64,000 nt of DNA from Uliginosibacterium sp. (lineage in GTDB: Bacteria > Pseudomonadota > Gammaproteobacteria > Burkholderiales > Rhodocyclaceae): assembly GCA_016718265.1 (NCBI GenBank), contig JADKDZ010000008.1:84688-148687 (forward strand). The letters are read 5' to 3'. Of this stretch, positions 17,126-25,825 are shown one piece after another. The stretch's first letter is position 1. Each line of letters opens with the position of its first letter. Under the pieces are notes generated by a model. It searched no databases and was not told the origin of the DNA. It saw only the letters and a list, made by a program, of their open reading frames with translations. The translations under genes were made by a program, and so were the position numbers.

Positions 17126-19936
17126 ATGGGAGCAGTTGTCGTGCGACACAGTTTGCCGCTTATCATGGTTTTATGGCTTGCTGCCTGCGGAGGGGGCGGT
17201 GGCGACGGGGCGGCGAACACAGGCCCCGCCGCGGCAGGCGAGACGCGCCCGAACGTGGTGGCCGATACCAGTCCGCCGAGTATGCCTGACGGATTGCGCG
17301 CAGATGGGCGTAGTGCGACCAGCATTTCACTGGGGTGGCGCGCGGCCACTGATGACCAGGGCGTGACCGGCTACCAGATCTACCGCAACGGTGCCCTGGT
17401 GAGTGCCGTCCAGGGCAACCTGCTCAACTACATCGACACCGGCCTGATGCCGGGCAGCAGCTATCGCTACAGCATCAAGGCCGTGGACGCCGCCGGCAAC
17501 CTCTCGCCTGCCAGCGCCGAGTTCCTCGTCAGCACCAACAGCCAGAGCACCCCCGACGCCCAGGCCCCCAGCGCCCCGGCCAGCTTCACCCTCAGCAGCA
17601 GCGGCCAGACCAGTCTCAGCCTGGTCTGGAGTGCCGCCAGCGACGACGTCGGCGTCGTCGCCTACCAGCTCACGCGTGACGGCAACGTCATCGCCAGCCT
17701 CGGCGGCACCGTGCTCAGCTTCACCAACACCGGCCTGATCGCCGGCACCCGCTACACCTACACCCTGCGCGCGATTGATGCCAGCGGCAAAGCCTCAGCA
17801 CCCGTCTCGCTGATAGCCACCACGCTGCCTGCAGCGTCCAGCAACGCCAGCTCATCGAGTTCGTCTTCCAGTTCCAGCAGCTCAAGCTCATCCTCCAGCT
17901 CATCGAGCAGCAGTTCATCGTCGAGTTCAAGCAGTTCCTCGGGCGCCGGTAGTTCTTTGTCCAGTTCATCAAGCTCTTCCAGTTCCAGCAGTTCGAGTTC
18001 CTCGGGCGGAATCGCCTTACCCAAGAAACTGAGCGTCGTTAATCATTGGGGCGGGAATACCGGCGGTGGCGGTAGCTCGATGGTCGGCGGCGATGCGATC
18101 AGCAATTTCATCGTCGACATCGGGGTGCTGAATCGCGCCCAGCTGCCGCGTGCGACTGCGCTGCCTTTGGTGATTACCAAGAGCTATTGGGACGAAACGA
18201 ACTGGGCAGATGGCGCCTATGCCGGGGGCAAACGGGTCTCCAAAGGCGAGTTTTATTACAACGCGCACACGGACTCTGGCTGGCCTGGCATGGTGTTCGA
18301 CTCGACGACCTATAACGGCATCACGGCAACGATCGCACACCCTGCTGCCATGAGCGTCGACCAGACGAACCACGAGAACCAGGGGCTGCCGCTCGGCAAG
18401 TTTGCGACGAATCTGCCGTATGTGAAGTTGAGTGACGGCCGGAGCATGAGCTCCGTGGCCTACCCGACGAGTGTGGCGTTTGATGCGGCAGGGCGGCTGT
18501 GGGTGGCGGATAACGGGCCGGACCAGAATTACAAGATCTTCAATGTGCCGGCTTCCGGTGCGCCCAGCCTGGTCGGCACGTTTGGTGAGCCGGGCGGGGT
18601 GTTTGCCGGTCCGGTCAAGGGGCGCCTGGGTACGAAGCGCTTCTGGGGGCCACGCGGTGTGGGCTTTGGTGACAACGGCGAGATCATCATTGGCAACAGC
18701 GGCATCCCCGGGCAAGTGCAGGGCGGCACGGATGTGCGGGTGTTTGACCGCCAGGAGAATCTGCTCTGGGAAGTGAAGGCCATCTTCATGCATGCGCCGG
18801 ATGTCGATCCCACAAGCAATGGCACCAGCATCCACACGGCCGGACAGCGCTTTGAAATGGATTACAGCAAGCCACCCGGCAAGAGCTGGAAACAGGCTGC
18901 CGTGACGATTGATCCGTTCCGGTTTCCGGGAGATCCCCGGTTGTCTGCCGCGTATGAAATCGCTTTTGTCCGTGTGGTGAATGGACGCAAATTCTTGTAT
19001 GCCACGCAGATGAGTGGTCTCCGAGTCGCCGTTTTCCGCTTTGAGGCCAATAGCGAGATCGCCATTCCGGTGGCGGTGTTCGGCATCAAGAGCAGTGAGC
19101 AAGGGGCGGCCTGGGCGCAAGGCAGGGCGCCAGTCTGGGATGCGTCGCTCGACGCTAACAAGAATCGCCGCCTTTTCTGGCGTGACCAGAATGGTAACGG
19201 GCAGGTGGATGCAGGCGAGTTTGGTGATATCCAGATGCCTGCTACATACACGAAGTCTATAGACGTCGATGAGTTGGGCAATATATGGGTCGCCGGTGCG
19301 TTGCAAGAGTACTCAAGCAAGTTTCGCTACGGCGGCAACCTGATCATTCCCTTCGGCAGCATTGACGCGAATGGGGTGCCCTTCCTGGGCAGCGTGCCGC
19401 GTTTTGTGGATGTGGCGCGCCAGCTGATTTCGCCATCGGACCAGGGGTTTTCAATCGGCCACATGCGATACCTGTCGGAGACGGATACCGCACTGCTGGC
19501 GACCGGAAACTACTACGCCAAACAGGTGTATGTGATTGATGGTCATCAGAACGCCAGCGCCCAGCGCCTGCGCTTCAAGCTCGATCTGGGGTACAACGAT
19601 CTCGGCGTCGAGAGCCCGGACATCAACCGCAACGATACGACCAAGATGGTGTTGCCTACCAACATTGCGGCGGACCCGGATTACCTCTACGTCGGTTACA
19701 TCGACCGAGGGCCGGATGCCAAGGTGCGTGGCGAGATCACGGTCTACAGCATGAAGGATGGCACGAAAGTCGGCTGGATCGTGCCCGGGCCAGAAACGAA
19801 CGGGTTCTCGGGTAACTTCGACATGGTGATCGGCATCCAGGTGCGCAAGCTGGCAGACGGCACGCGCGTCATCCTGGCGGAGGAGAATGGCGGCGGAAAG
19901 TTCATGGTCTACCGCTGGGATCCAACGAAGCCCTGA
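17126..19936 (+). CDS. Lipoprotein with two FN3 domains, poly-serine linker and beta-propeller-like domain
   Basis: 936 residues. Order: lipoprotein signal (LWLAACGGGGG); two fibronectin type III domains (about 53-139 and 150-236, each with a GYQIYRNG or AYQLTRDG type strand); a serine-rich linker (about 240-292) built from mixed AGC and TCN codons; then a 640-residue domain with NHL-like segments such as AFDAAGRLWVADNG and VDELGNIWVAG. The architecture is that of a surface-anchored binding or degrading protein. No catalytic residues were identified. The FN3 region is nearly identical at DNA level to the gene ending at 47456 on the other strand. Confidence 0.8.
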   Translation: MGAVVVRHSLPLIMVLWLAACGGGGGDGAANTGPAAAGETRPNVVADTSPPSMPDGLRADGRSATSISLGWRAATDDQGVTGYQIYRNGALVSAVQGNLLNYIDTGLMPGSSYRYSIKAVDAAGNLSPASAEFLVSTNSQSTPDAQAPSAPASFTLSSSGQTSLSLVWSAASDDVGVVAYQLTRDGNVIASLGGTVLSFTNTGLIAGTRYTYTLRAIDASGKASAPVSLIATTLPAASSNASSSSSSSSSSSSSSSSSSSSSSSSSSSSSSSGAGSSLSSSSSSSSSSSSSSSGGIALPKKLSVVNHWGGNTGGGGSSMVGGDAISNFIVDIGVLNRAQLPRATALPLVITKSYWDETNWADGAYAGGKRVSKGEFYYNAHTDSGWPGMVFDSTTYNGITATIAHPAAMSVDQTNHENQGLPLGKFATNLPYVKLSDGRSMSSVAYPTSVAFDAAGRLWVADNGPDQNYKIFNVPASGAPSLVGTFGEPGGVFAGPVKGRLGTKRFWGPRGVGFGDNGEIIIGNSGIPGQVQGGTDVRVFDRQENLLWEVKAIFMHAPDVDPTSNGTSIHTAGQRFEMDYSKPPGKSWKQAAVTIDPFRFPGDPRLSAAYEIAFVRVVNGRKFLYATQMSGLRVAVFRFEANSEIAIPVAVFGIKSSEQGAAWAQGRAPVWDASLDANKNRRLFWRDQNGNGQVDAGEFGDIQMPATYTKSIDVDELGNIWVAGALQEYSSKFRYGGNLIIPFGSIDANGVPFLGSVPRFVDVARQLISPSDQGFSIGHMRYLSETDTALLATGNYYAKQVYVIDGHQNASAQRLRFKLDLGYNDLGVESPDINRNDTTKMVLPTNIAADPDYLYVGYIDRGPDAKVRGEITVYSMKDGTKVGWIVPGPETNGFSGNFDMVIGIQVRKLADGTRVILAEENGGGKFMVYRWDPTKP

Positions 19937-19949
19937 CGGTCAAAACCGC

Positions 19950-19992
19950 GCCTGCCTGAAGCGCCGCACTGGATAAGGATTTTCAGGCAGGC
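19950..19992 (+). terminator. Hairpin after the FN3 lipoprotein gene
   Basis: GCCTGCCTGAA (19950-19960) pairs perfectly with TTCAGGCAGGC (19982-19992), loop 21 bases, starting 14 bases past the stop. There is no T tract, so it may act as a 3' stabilising structure or bidirectional barrier, not a classic terminator. Confidence 0.4.
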
Positions 19993-20095
19993 AGGCTGTA
20001 GTTGCCCTATGAGAAAGCGTGATGGCAGGGGGTGGCTGCAAAAGCCCGCCTGGCGCGGCTCTTCGGGCAGCCATGCGTCGCCGCGCAGGCGGTCA

Positions 20096-21334
20096 CTACA
20101 GGATGCTCGCCTGAATGGTCTGGATCATGCGGCGCGTATCGCCCGTGTGCTTGGCCGGATCTTCGTGCGACACGATCCGATCAGCGCCGCCGCTGCCCAT
20201 CGGACGTGACAGATCAAGGTCGTAGGGTTCGACCGGGTGACCGGTCTTGGCGTTGAACACGACCCGCACGCGCGGCACGAGCAGGTTGTTGTCGTGCTGT
20301 TCAAGCACCACCGCAAGCCGTCCGGATTCCAGTCGGACCAGGGTACCGATCGGATAGATGCCGACGCAGCGAATGAAGGCTTGCACAAGCTTCGGGTCGA
20401 AATGGAAGGCGCTCCATTCATGGAGCTTGCGCAGCGCATCAGTCGCCGGGATGCCGCGGTGGTAGCAGCGATCAGCCGTGATCGCGTCGTAAACGTCGAC
20501 GATCGAGGACATCCGCACGAGCTGCGGAATCTGGTCGGCGGGCAACTGGTCGGGATAGCCCTTCCCATCCATGCGCTCATGGTGGTGAAGCGTGATGTCG
20601 AGCGGGATCGGGCCGATCTCGGGGCTCTTGAGCAGGATTTCGTAGCCATCGCGCGGGTGGCGCTTGATGATTTCAAACTCCTCGTCGGTGAGTTTTCCGG
20701 GCTTGTTCAGCACCTCGTCCGGCACGAGCGCTTTGCCTGTGTCATGTAAAAGCCCGCCCATACCGGCCAGTCGGGTGGTCTCGGAGTCGAGGTTCAAGGT
20801 GCGGCAAAACGCGACCAGCAGCGCGCACACGCTGACGCAATGCAGAAAGGTGTAGTCGTCCTTGTTCTTGATTGTGAGCAGACCGACGATGGCGCCGCTA
20901 TTGCGCAGGATCGATTCCGTGATGCTCTCAACCATGCCATCGACCTGCTCCACCTCGACGGCGCGGCCGAGGCGGGCGTCGGCCATGACGTTGCGCACCA
21001 ACTGCTGGGCGCGACCTTTGATCGCCCGGGCGCGCTGGATTTCTTCGTCCCGCGAGACGCGCACGATCACCGGCGCCTGTGCGGTGGCGATCTCGATGAT
21101 CTCCTTTTGCAGGGCTTCGCGAACTTCGTCTTCCGTGGGCGCATCGGGGACATCCAGGCCGCGATCGGTATCGATATAGATGTGGTGGATACCTGTTTCG
21201 ACGATCTTCTGGATCTGCTTGTCGCTGATGAGCTTGAACTGGTTTTTCAGAAAAGGATGGGTCAGCCAGTCGCAGTCCAGCTCGTGGATGAACATGCCTA
21301 CCCGCAATTCCGACGCCTGGATTCTTTTAATCAT
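20096..21334 (-). CDS. HD-GYP cyclic-di-GMP phosphodiesterase with DUF3391 N-terminus
   Basis: 412 residues. The N-terminal about 130 residues match DUF3391 (IQASELRVGMFIHELDCDW). The HD-GYP domain follows with HDTGK (His197, Asp198, Lys201), the GYP motif HHERMDGKGYP (about 251-261) and SSIVDVYDAITADRCYH. These are the intact metal-binding and signature residues, so it should degrade c-di-GMP, a signal for attachment versus motility. A start at ATG 21334 is preferred over the GTG at 21340. No receiver domain is present, so the input probably comes through DUF3391. Confidence 0.9.
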   Translation of the reverse strand: MIKRIQASELRVGMFIHELDCDWLTHPFLKNQFKLISDKQIQKIVETGIHHIYIDTDRGLDVPDAPTEDEVREALQKEIIEIATAQAPVIVRVSRDEEIQRARAIKGRAQQLVRNVMADARLGRAVEVEQVDGMVESITESILRNSGAIVGLLTIKNKDDYTFLHCVSVCALLVAFCRTLNLDSETTRLAGMGGLLHDTGKALVPDEVLNKPGKLTDEEFEIIKRHPRDGYEILLKSPEIGPIPLDITLHHHERMDGKGYPDQLPADQIPQLVRMSSIVDVYDAITADRCYHRGIPATDALRKLHEWSAFHFDPKLVQAFIRCVGIYPIGTLVRLESGRLAVVLEQHDNNLLVPRVRVVFNAKTGHPVEPYDLDLSRPMGSGGADRIVSHEDPAKHTGDTRRMIQTIQASIL

Positions 21335-21416
21335 GGGCACTACCGATCAGCGAACTGTTCTCTCGTCACCTGTTATCGGCAGCAATCGACGGGAGTTGAC
21401 CCCTTCAGAATGTTTC

Positions 21417-21446
21417 CTGAGGGGCATCAGGCATAGCCCGTATAAT
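21417..21446 (+). promoter_or_regulatory. rnpB promoter
   Basis: A perfect TATAAT (21441-21446) lies 6 bases before the predicted RNA 5' end. The matching -35 (CTGAGG, 21417-21422, 18-base spacer) is weak. Confidence 0.65.
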
Positions 21447-21452
21447 GGGCCC

Positions 21453-21884
21453 GGGAAGTTCGCCAGGCAGTCGCGCTGCACCATGTGTGCACCGAGGAAA
21501 GTCCGGGCCCCGCAGGGCAGGATGCCGGCTAACGGCCGGGCGCTATAAGTCGAAAGACCCAAGGCGACGGAAAGTGCAACAGAAAGCAAACCGCCGATGG
21601 CTCCGCAAGGAGATCAGGTAAGGGTGAAACGGTGTGGGCCCTGGTGAAAATCAGGGCGCATGTTGTGCGTGAGCATGACTGGGTAAGAGCCCACCGCAGT
21701 CTCTGGTAACAGGGCTGGCACGGTAAACCCCATCCGGGGCAAGGCCAAATAGGGGGGTGTTGATGTGGCCCGCAGAGCCCCCGGGTAGGCTGCTAGAGCT
21801 TCACGGTAACGTGAAGCCGAGATGAATGACTGCCCCGCATCCGCAAGGATGCGCGACAGAACCCGGCTTATCGGCGAACTTCCC
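21453..21884 (+). ncRNA. rnpB: RNase P RNA (class A)
   Basis: The catalytic RNA that matures tRNA 5' ends. The termini pair over 12 bases to form P1 (GGGAAGTTCGCC at 21453 with GGCGAACTTCCC ending 21884). Universal segments are present: GAGGAAAGTCCGGGC near 21489 and ACAGAACCCGGCTTATCGG near 21856, together with the GGTAAACCCC region in between. The exact 3' end may extend a few bases into the pyrimidine-rich sequence that follows. It lies between the HD-GYP gene and mraZ on the plus strand. Confidence 0.95.
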
Positions 21885-22298
21885 TTCTTCTTCACACAGT
21901 CCGCAGCACCGTCTAGCACGCGCGAGGCGGTCGGCGTGCTGACAGACGTTGCCAGAAAGCCTTGGCGGCGCCCTCCTCGGTCTGCCGTAGGGCCGTGATG
22001 CGCAAAGAACGCCATCAGCGTGACAAATTTCTTAACGTCGAGCGACGGGTCGACTGGTAACGGCCCCCTTGCTGCGCATCGACGCATTCGCCTTCTCTGT
22101 CGAGAGTGATTGCAGCGCTTCCGCGGCTGCTGCGACGACCTCCCCCCTGCCCGAAGCGCCCTGATCACTCACGCAATAGCCGACTCGGCCGGCTTCTGGC
22201 GACTGCGCGTGCTTGTCGTTCACCGACCGCTGCGTTCTGCGCTGGTCGTCAGCGAACGCGTGTCTTGGAGGTTGTTTGGACTTCGGGCGAAAGCTTGC
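21885..22298. other. Gene-poor region between rnpB and the mraZ promoter
   Basis: About 410 bases. Short minus-strand frames exist (for example 22032-22223 and a frame running into the antisense of rnpB), but none has a recognisable domain or a convincing ribosome site. The region may be a decayed gene or spacer. Confidence 0.4.
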
Positions 22299-22327
22299 TT
22301 GACGCCCTGTTGCTTCTTATCTAAAGT
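22299..22327 (+). promoter_or_regulatory. Candidate dcw-cluster promoter (Pmra)
   Basis: TTGACG (22299-22304, 5 of 6) and TAAAGT (22322-22327, 4 of 6) with a 17-base spacer. The -10 overlaps the first MraZ-type box, so binding there would block RNA polymerase. Confidence 0.5.
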
Positions 22328-22370
22328 GGTGCAAAGTGGTGAAAAATGGAAAATAGTGGGTGATTGTGGG
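22323..22370 (+). promoter_or_regulatory. MraZ operator: five boxes at 10-base spacing
   Basis: Five related boxes end at 22330, 22340, 22350, 22360 and 22370, reading GTGGT, GTGGT, ATGGA, GTGGG, GTGGG in the same position of each 10-base block. Known MraZ operators are short direct repeats (TGGGN in E. coli, AAAGTG-type in Mycoplasma) spaced one helical turn apart. MraZ would bind here as a ring and repress its own cluster. Confidence 0.75.
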
Positions 22371-22402
22371 TTCTCCGGGGCCCGAGTTTGCGGAGGGTGG
22401 GC

Positions 22403-22852
22403 ATGTTTCAGGGCGCTACAGCGCTGAGTCTGGATGCGAAGGGGCGCTTGGCGATCCCTGCGCGGCATCGTGACGCCCTGACGGCTCAGTGCGGTGGAAA
22501 TCTGGTCGTGACCGCACACCCGCATGGCTGCTTGCTGATCTATCCCTTGCCGGATTGGGAGCCCATTCGCGAACAGATTCTGGCCGCGCCAGGGCTGAAC
22601 CAGCAGGCGGCATTGCTCAAGCGTTTGCTCGTGGGTAATGCGCGTGACGAGGAAATGGATGCCGCGGGGCGTGTGCTGGTTGCACCGGAGTTGCGCGAGT
22701 GGGCGAAGCTCGACAAGCAGGTTCGTCTGGTTGGACAAGGCAAGCACTTTGAGTTGTGGGCGGAAGACGCCTGGCTCAAGCAACAGGCAGAGGCCGCAGC
22801 ATTGTTTGCGAGCGGGGAAATGCCTGTCGGTTTTGAAAACCTGTCGCTGTGA
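22403..22852 (+). CDS. mraZ: Transcriptional regulator MraZ
   Basis: First gene of the division and cell-wall cluster; a 149-residue DNA-binding regulator that represses the cluster promoter. It shows two SpoVT/AbrB-like halves, each with the family signature (LSLDAKGRLAIPARHRD near residue 9 and DEEMDAAGRVLVAPELRE near residue 79). The ATG at 22403 follows GGAGGGTGG; the upstream in-frame start at 22364 would lie inside the operator. The next gene overlaps its stop (GTGA). Confidence 0.94.
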   Translation: MFQGATALSLDAKGRLAIPARHRDALTAQCGGNLVVTAHPHGCLLIYPLPDWEPIREQILAAPGLNQQAALLKRLLVGNARDEEMDAAGRVLVAPELREWAKLDKQVRLVGQGKHFELWAEDAWLKQQAEAAALFASGEMPVGFENLSL

Positions 22853-23811
22853 GCGCAAACCTGGGGCATGTCACCGTTCTGCTCAATGAGGCGGTCGAAG
22901 CGCTTGCGATCCAGCCACAGGGCGTTTATGTCGATGCGACATTCGGGCGGGGCGGGCATAGCGGCAGGATTTTGAGCGCCTTGGGGCCGGAAGGGCGATT
23001 GATTGCGTTTGACCGTGATCCGCGCGCCATTGAAGTGGGGCGGATGCTGAACGACGCACGCCTGACGCTGGTGCACGAGCCGTTCTCGGCGCTGGGGCCA
23101 AGCCTCGATGCGTTGGGGATAGAAAGCGTCGAAGGTGTGCTGATGGATCTGGGCGTGTCGTCTCCCCAGCTGGATGACCCCGCGCGCGGGATGAGTTTCA
23201 GGTTCGATGCGCCGCTCGATATGCGCATGGATACGACGCGTGGCGAATCGGCTGCGCAATGGCTGGCGCGGGCAACCGTTGCCGAAATCACAACAGTGCT
23301 GAGGGAATACGGTGAAGAACGGTTTGCTTATGCGATTGCAAAGGCGATTGATGCTTCTCGGGCGGGGGGGGATGTTGCAACCACTGGACAGCTTGCCTCG
23401 ATCGTGGAAAAAGTCGTCTATACGCGCGAGCCGGGGCAGCACCCCGCGACGCGCACCTTCCAGGCTCTACGGATTTGCGTCAACCGCGAGCTTGAGGAGT
23501 TGTCGCTGACACTGCCTTCGGCGGTTCAGCGCTTGAAACCGGGGGGGCGTCTGGTGGTGATCGCATTCCACTCGCTGGAAGATCGCATCGTGAAGCGATT
23601 CATGCGTGATCAGTCACGCGCGCCCGCCTTGCCGCGTGGGCTGCCAATCCGCGAGTCAGAGCGTCCGAAGCCCGCGCTGAATCTGATCGGTGACTCCGTC
23701 AAGCCTTCCGCCGCTGAAGTAAAGGCCAACCCGCGGTCGCGCAGTGCGATCATGCGCGCCGCAGAACGCACAGAAGCCCCCTTACTGATGGGAAATGGGG
23801 GCTGCACGTGA
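22849..23811 (+). CDS. rsmH: 16S rRNA m4C1402 methyltransferase RsmH (MraW)
   Basis: Methylates N4 of C1402 in 16S rRNA with SAM, the same nucleotide that RsmI (at 11.2 kb) methylates on the ribose. 320 residues: HVTVLLNEAVEAL, the SAM-binding VDATFGRGGHSG, DLGVSSPQLDDPARGMSFR, ATRTFQALRICVN and AFHSLEDRIVK are signature segments. It starts with GTG overlapping the mraZ stop. Confidence 0.95.
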   Translation: MSANLGHVTVLLNEAVEALAIQPQGVYVDATFGRGGHSGRILSALGPEGRLIAFDRDPRAIEVGRMLNDARLTLVHEPFSALGPSLDALGIESVEGVLMDLGVSSPQLDDPARGMSFRFDAPLDMRMDTTRGESAAQWLARATVAEITTVLREYGEERFAYAIAKAIDASRAGGDVATTGQLASIVEKVVYTREPGQHPATRTFQALRICVNRELEELSLTLPSAVQRLKPGGRLVVIAFHSLEDRIVKRFMRDQSRAPALPRGLPIRESERPKPALNLIGDSVKPSAAEVKANPRSRSAIMRAAERTEAPLLMGNGGCT

Positions 23812-24089
23812 TCCGAGTGACGGCTGCTTTGGTGGCGGCAAGCGTTGCAAGTGCTTTGGGCGTGGTGGCTTCGCAGCACCAGTCGCGCAAGCTGGTGACT
23901 GAAATCGAGAAAGAGCAGGGCCGCACGCAGGCGCTCAAGATCGAGTGGGATCAATTGCAACTCGAGAGTGGCGCAGTCGGGGCTCGGCAACGCGTGGAGA
24001 AGATTGCGCGCGAACAATTGAGAATGCGCTTGCCTGAGCATGACAATCAGATTGTGCTTGAGCCTCTGCCAGAGGTCTCCAGGCGATGA
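23808..24089 (+). CDS. ftsL: Cell division protein FtsL
   Basis: A 93-residue bitopic membrane protein of the divisome: one N-terminal hydrophobic segment (about 3-22), then a periplasmic coiled coil (about 25-75). FtsL binds FtsB and FtsQ and controls FtsW-FtsI activity. Sequence conservation in this family is low; the call rests on size, topology and position between rsmH and ftsI. It starts with GTG inside the end of rsmH (4-base overlap) and overlaps ftsI by 4 bases. Confidence 0.88.
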   Translation: MIRVTAALVAASVASALGVVASQHQSRKLVTEIEKEQGRTQALKIEWDQLQLESGAVGARQRVEKIAREQLRMRLPEHDNQIVLEPLPEVSRR

Positions 24090-25825
24090 AGAAGTCCTAT
24101 ACATTCAATCACAATCCGTTGTTGTCTGAACGCGTGCCTGTTTGGCGTGCGCGCTTTGTACTCATCTGTCTCCTGATGGGGTTTACGCTGCTGTTCGGGC
24201 GCGCCGTGTTTTTGCAGGGCGTCAATAATGAATTCCTGCAGCAAAAGGGCGAGTCGCGTTATGCGCGGACGCTGACCATGCCGGCGAATCGTGGCAAGGT
24301 GACGGACCGGCATGGCGAGCCGCTGGCGATCAGTACGCCGGTCAAGTCGATCGCCGCGATCACCGATCTAGCACAGTTGAACGCTGCTCAGGTCGCGCTG
24401 CTCGCCAAGGCGCTGGAGATGCCGTCTGGAGAGGTCGCGAGACGGCTTGCGAGCAAACGCGATTTTGTATTTCTCAAGCGCGAGGTGTCACCGGACGAGG
24501 CGCAGCGAATTACCAGTATGAATTTGCCTGGCATTCAGGCGCAGGAGGAATTCCGTCGCTACTATCCGGTTGGTGAAGTTGCATCGCATGTCATTGGCTT
24601 CACCAATGTGGACGACAAGGGTCAAGAGGGGATCGAACTAGCACTGGAATCGGAGCTGGTTGGCAAGCCCGGGTCGCGCCGCGTCATCCGCAACCGTCGT
24701 GGCGAGGTCGTCGAAGATGTGGAGTCTATTCGCAACCCGCAGGATGGCCGCGATATCCCCCTCGCGCTGGATGCCAAGATTCAGTACCTGGCCTATTCAG
24801 CATTGAAACAGGCCGTGCGAGCCAACAAGGCCAAGGCAGGCGCTGTTGTAGTGCTTGACGCACGCACAGGCGAGATTCTTGCCTTGGTGAACAGCCCGAC
24901 ATTCAATCCCAACAATCGGGTTCGCCTGTCCGGTGACCAGATCCGGAATCGGGTGTTTACCGACTCCTATGAGCCGGGATCGACGATGAAGCCCTTCGTT
25001 GCCGCAATGGCGCTTGAGTCTCACCGTTTCAAGCCGGACTCGCTGATCGACATCAACAACGGACGGCTGGTGATTGATGGGGCGGCAATCAGCGACTCTC
25101 ATGGCGGGCATGCGTCGATGACCTTGACGCAGGTGATTCAGAAGTCGTCGAACATCGGCTCAGCGAAGTTGGCGCTGAGCTTCCCCGCAGAGCACATGTG
25201 GAATTTGTATGACGCACTGGGTTTTGGCCAGCCACTGCGGCTGGGCTTTCCAGGTGAGGTAGGCGGGCGCTTGCGCCCGTACCGGAACTGGCGCCAGATC
25301 GAGCAAGCGACGATGTCATACGGACACGGCGTTTCCGTCACCTTGATGCAGCTGGCGCATGCATACATGGTTTTCGCCCGCGACGGAGAGTTGTTGCCAC
25401 TGTCCCTGACGCGTCTGGAGTCACCCCCGCTGCACGGCAAACGCGTATTCAGTCCTGAGGTCGCCAAGCAGGTCCGCACGATGCTGGAGACGGTGGTGGG
25501 AGAAGGTGGCACTGCGCCCAAAGCCGCGGTACCCGGCTATCGCGTGGGCGGCAAGACAGGCACGGCCTACAAGCTTGAAGGCGGGCGGTATACACGTAAG
25601 TACATCTCGTCCTTTGTTGGCGTGGCACCGATCTCTGATCCCCGCATCGTCGTGGCTGTGATGGTGGATGAACCGGGCGGCGATCAGCACTATGGCGGTG
25701 ATGTGGCAGCGCCGGTTTTCTCGCAGATCACCGGAGCTACATTGCGCTGGATGGGGGTTCGTCCTGACGCGACGATCGTGCCGACGCAGGTCGCGCGCCT
25801 TGGAAAAGTCAAGGAGGATATGTGA
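24086..25825 (+). CDS. ftsI: Septal peptidoglycan transpeptidase FtsI (PBP3)
   Basis: A class B penicillin-binding protein of 579 residues that crosslinks septal peptidoglycan. N-terminal transmembrane helix (about 20-42), a pedestal domain with NRGKVTDRHGEPLAIS, and the transpeptidase domain with all three active-site motifs: STMK (Ser299, Lys302), SSN (354-356) and KTGT (490-493). It partners with FtsW, encoded later in the cluster. It overlaps ftsL and murE by 4 bases each. Confidence 0.96.
   Translation: MKKSYTFNHNPLLSERVPVWRARFVLICLLMGFTLLFGRAVFLQGVNNEFLQQKGESRYARTLTMPANRGKVTDRHGEPLAISTPVKSIAAITDLAQLNAAQVALLAKALEMPSGEVARRLASKRDFVFLKREVSPDEAQRITSMNLPGIQAQEEFRRYYPVGEVASHVIGFTNVDDKGQEGIELALESELVGKPGSRRVIRNRRGEVVEDVESIRNPQDGRDIPLALDAKIQYLAYSALKQAVRANKAKAGAVVVLDARTGEILALVNSPTFNPNNRVRLSGDQIRNRVFTDSYEPGSTMKPFVAAMALESHRFKPDSLIDINNGRLVIDGAAISDSHGGHASMTLTQVIQKSSNIGSAKLALSFPAEHMWNLYDALGFGQPLRLGFPGEVGGRLRPYRNWRQIEQATMSYGHGVSVTLMQLAHAYMVFARDGELLPLSLTRLESPPLHGKRVFSPEVAKQVRTMLETVVGEGGTAPKAAVPGYRVGGKTGTAYKLEGGRYTRKYISSFVGVAPISDPRIVVAVMVDEPGGDQHYGGDVAAPVFSQITGATLRWMGVRPDATIVPTQVARLGKVKEDM

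Noticed and set aside
17846..18006. Repetitive DNA resembling a microsatellite
   Set aside because: It encodes a serine linker with AGC and TCN codons mixed, so it is a coding feature and not a slippage-prone simple repeat; the same holds near 49855-49960.
21614..22168. 184-codon minus-strand frame overlapping rnpB
   Set aside because: Half of it is antisense to the RNase P RNA and the rest has no domain or ribosome site.
22323..22370. Regular short repeats read as a CRISPR or tandem array
   Set aside because: Units are 10 bases with 5-base boxes, match MraZ operator logic and lie between a promoter and mraZ; no spacers of CRISPR length.
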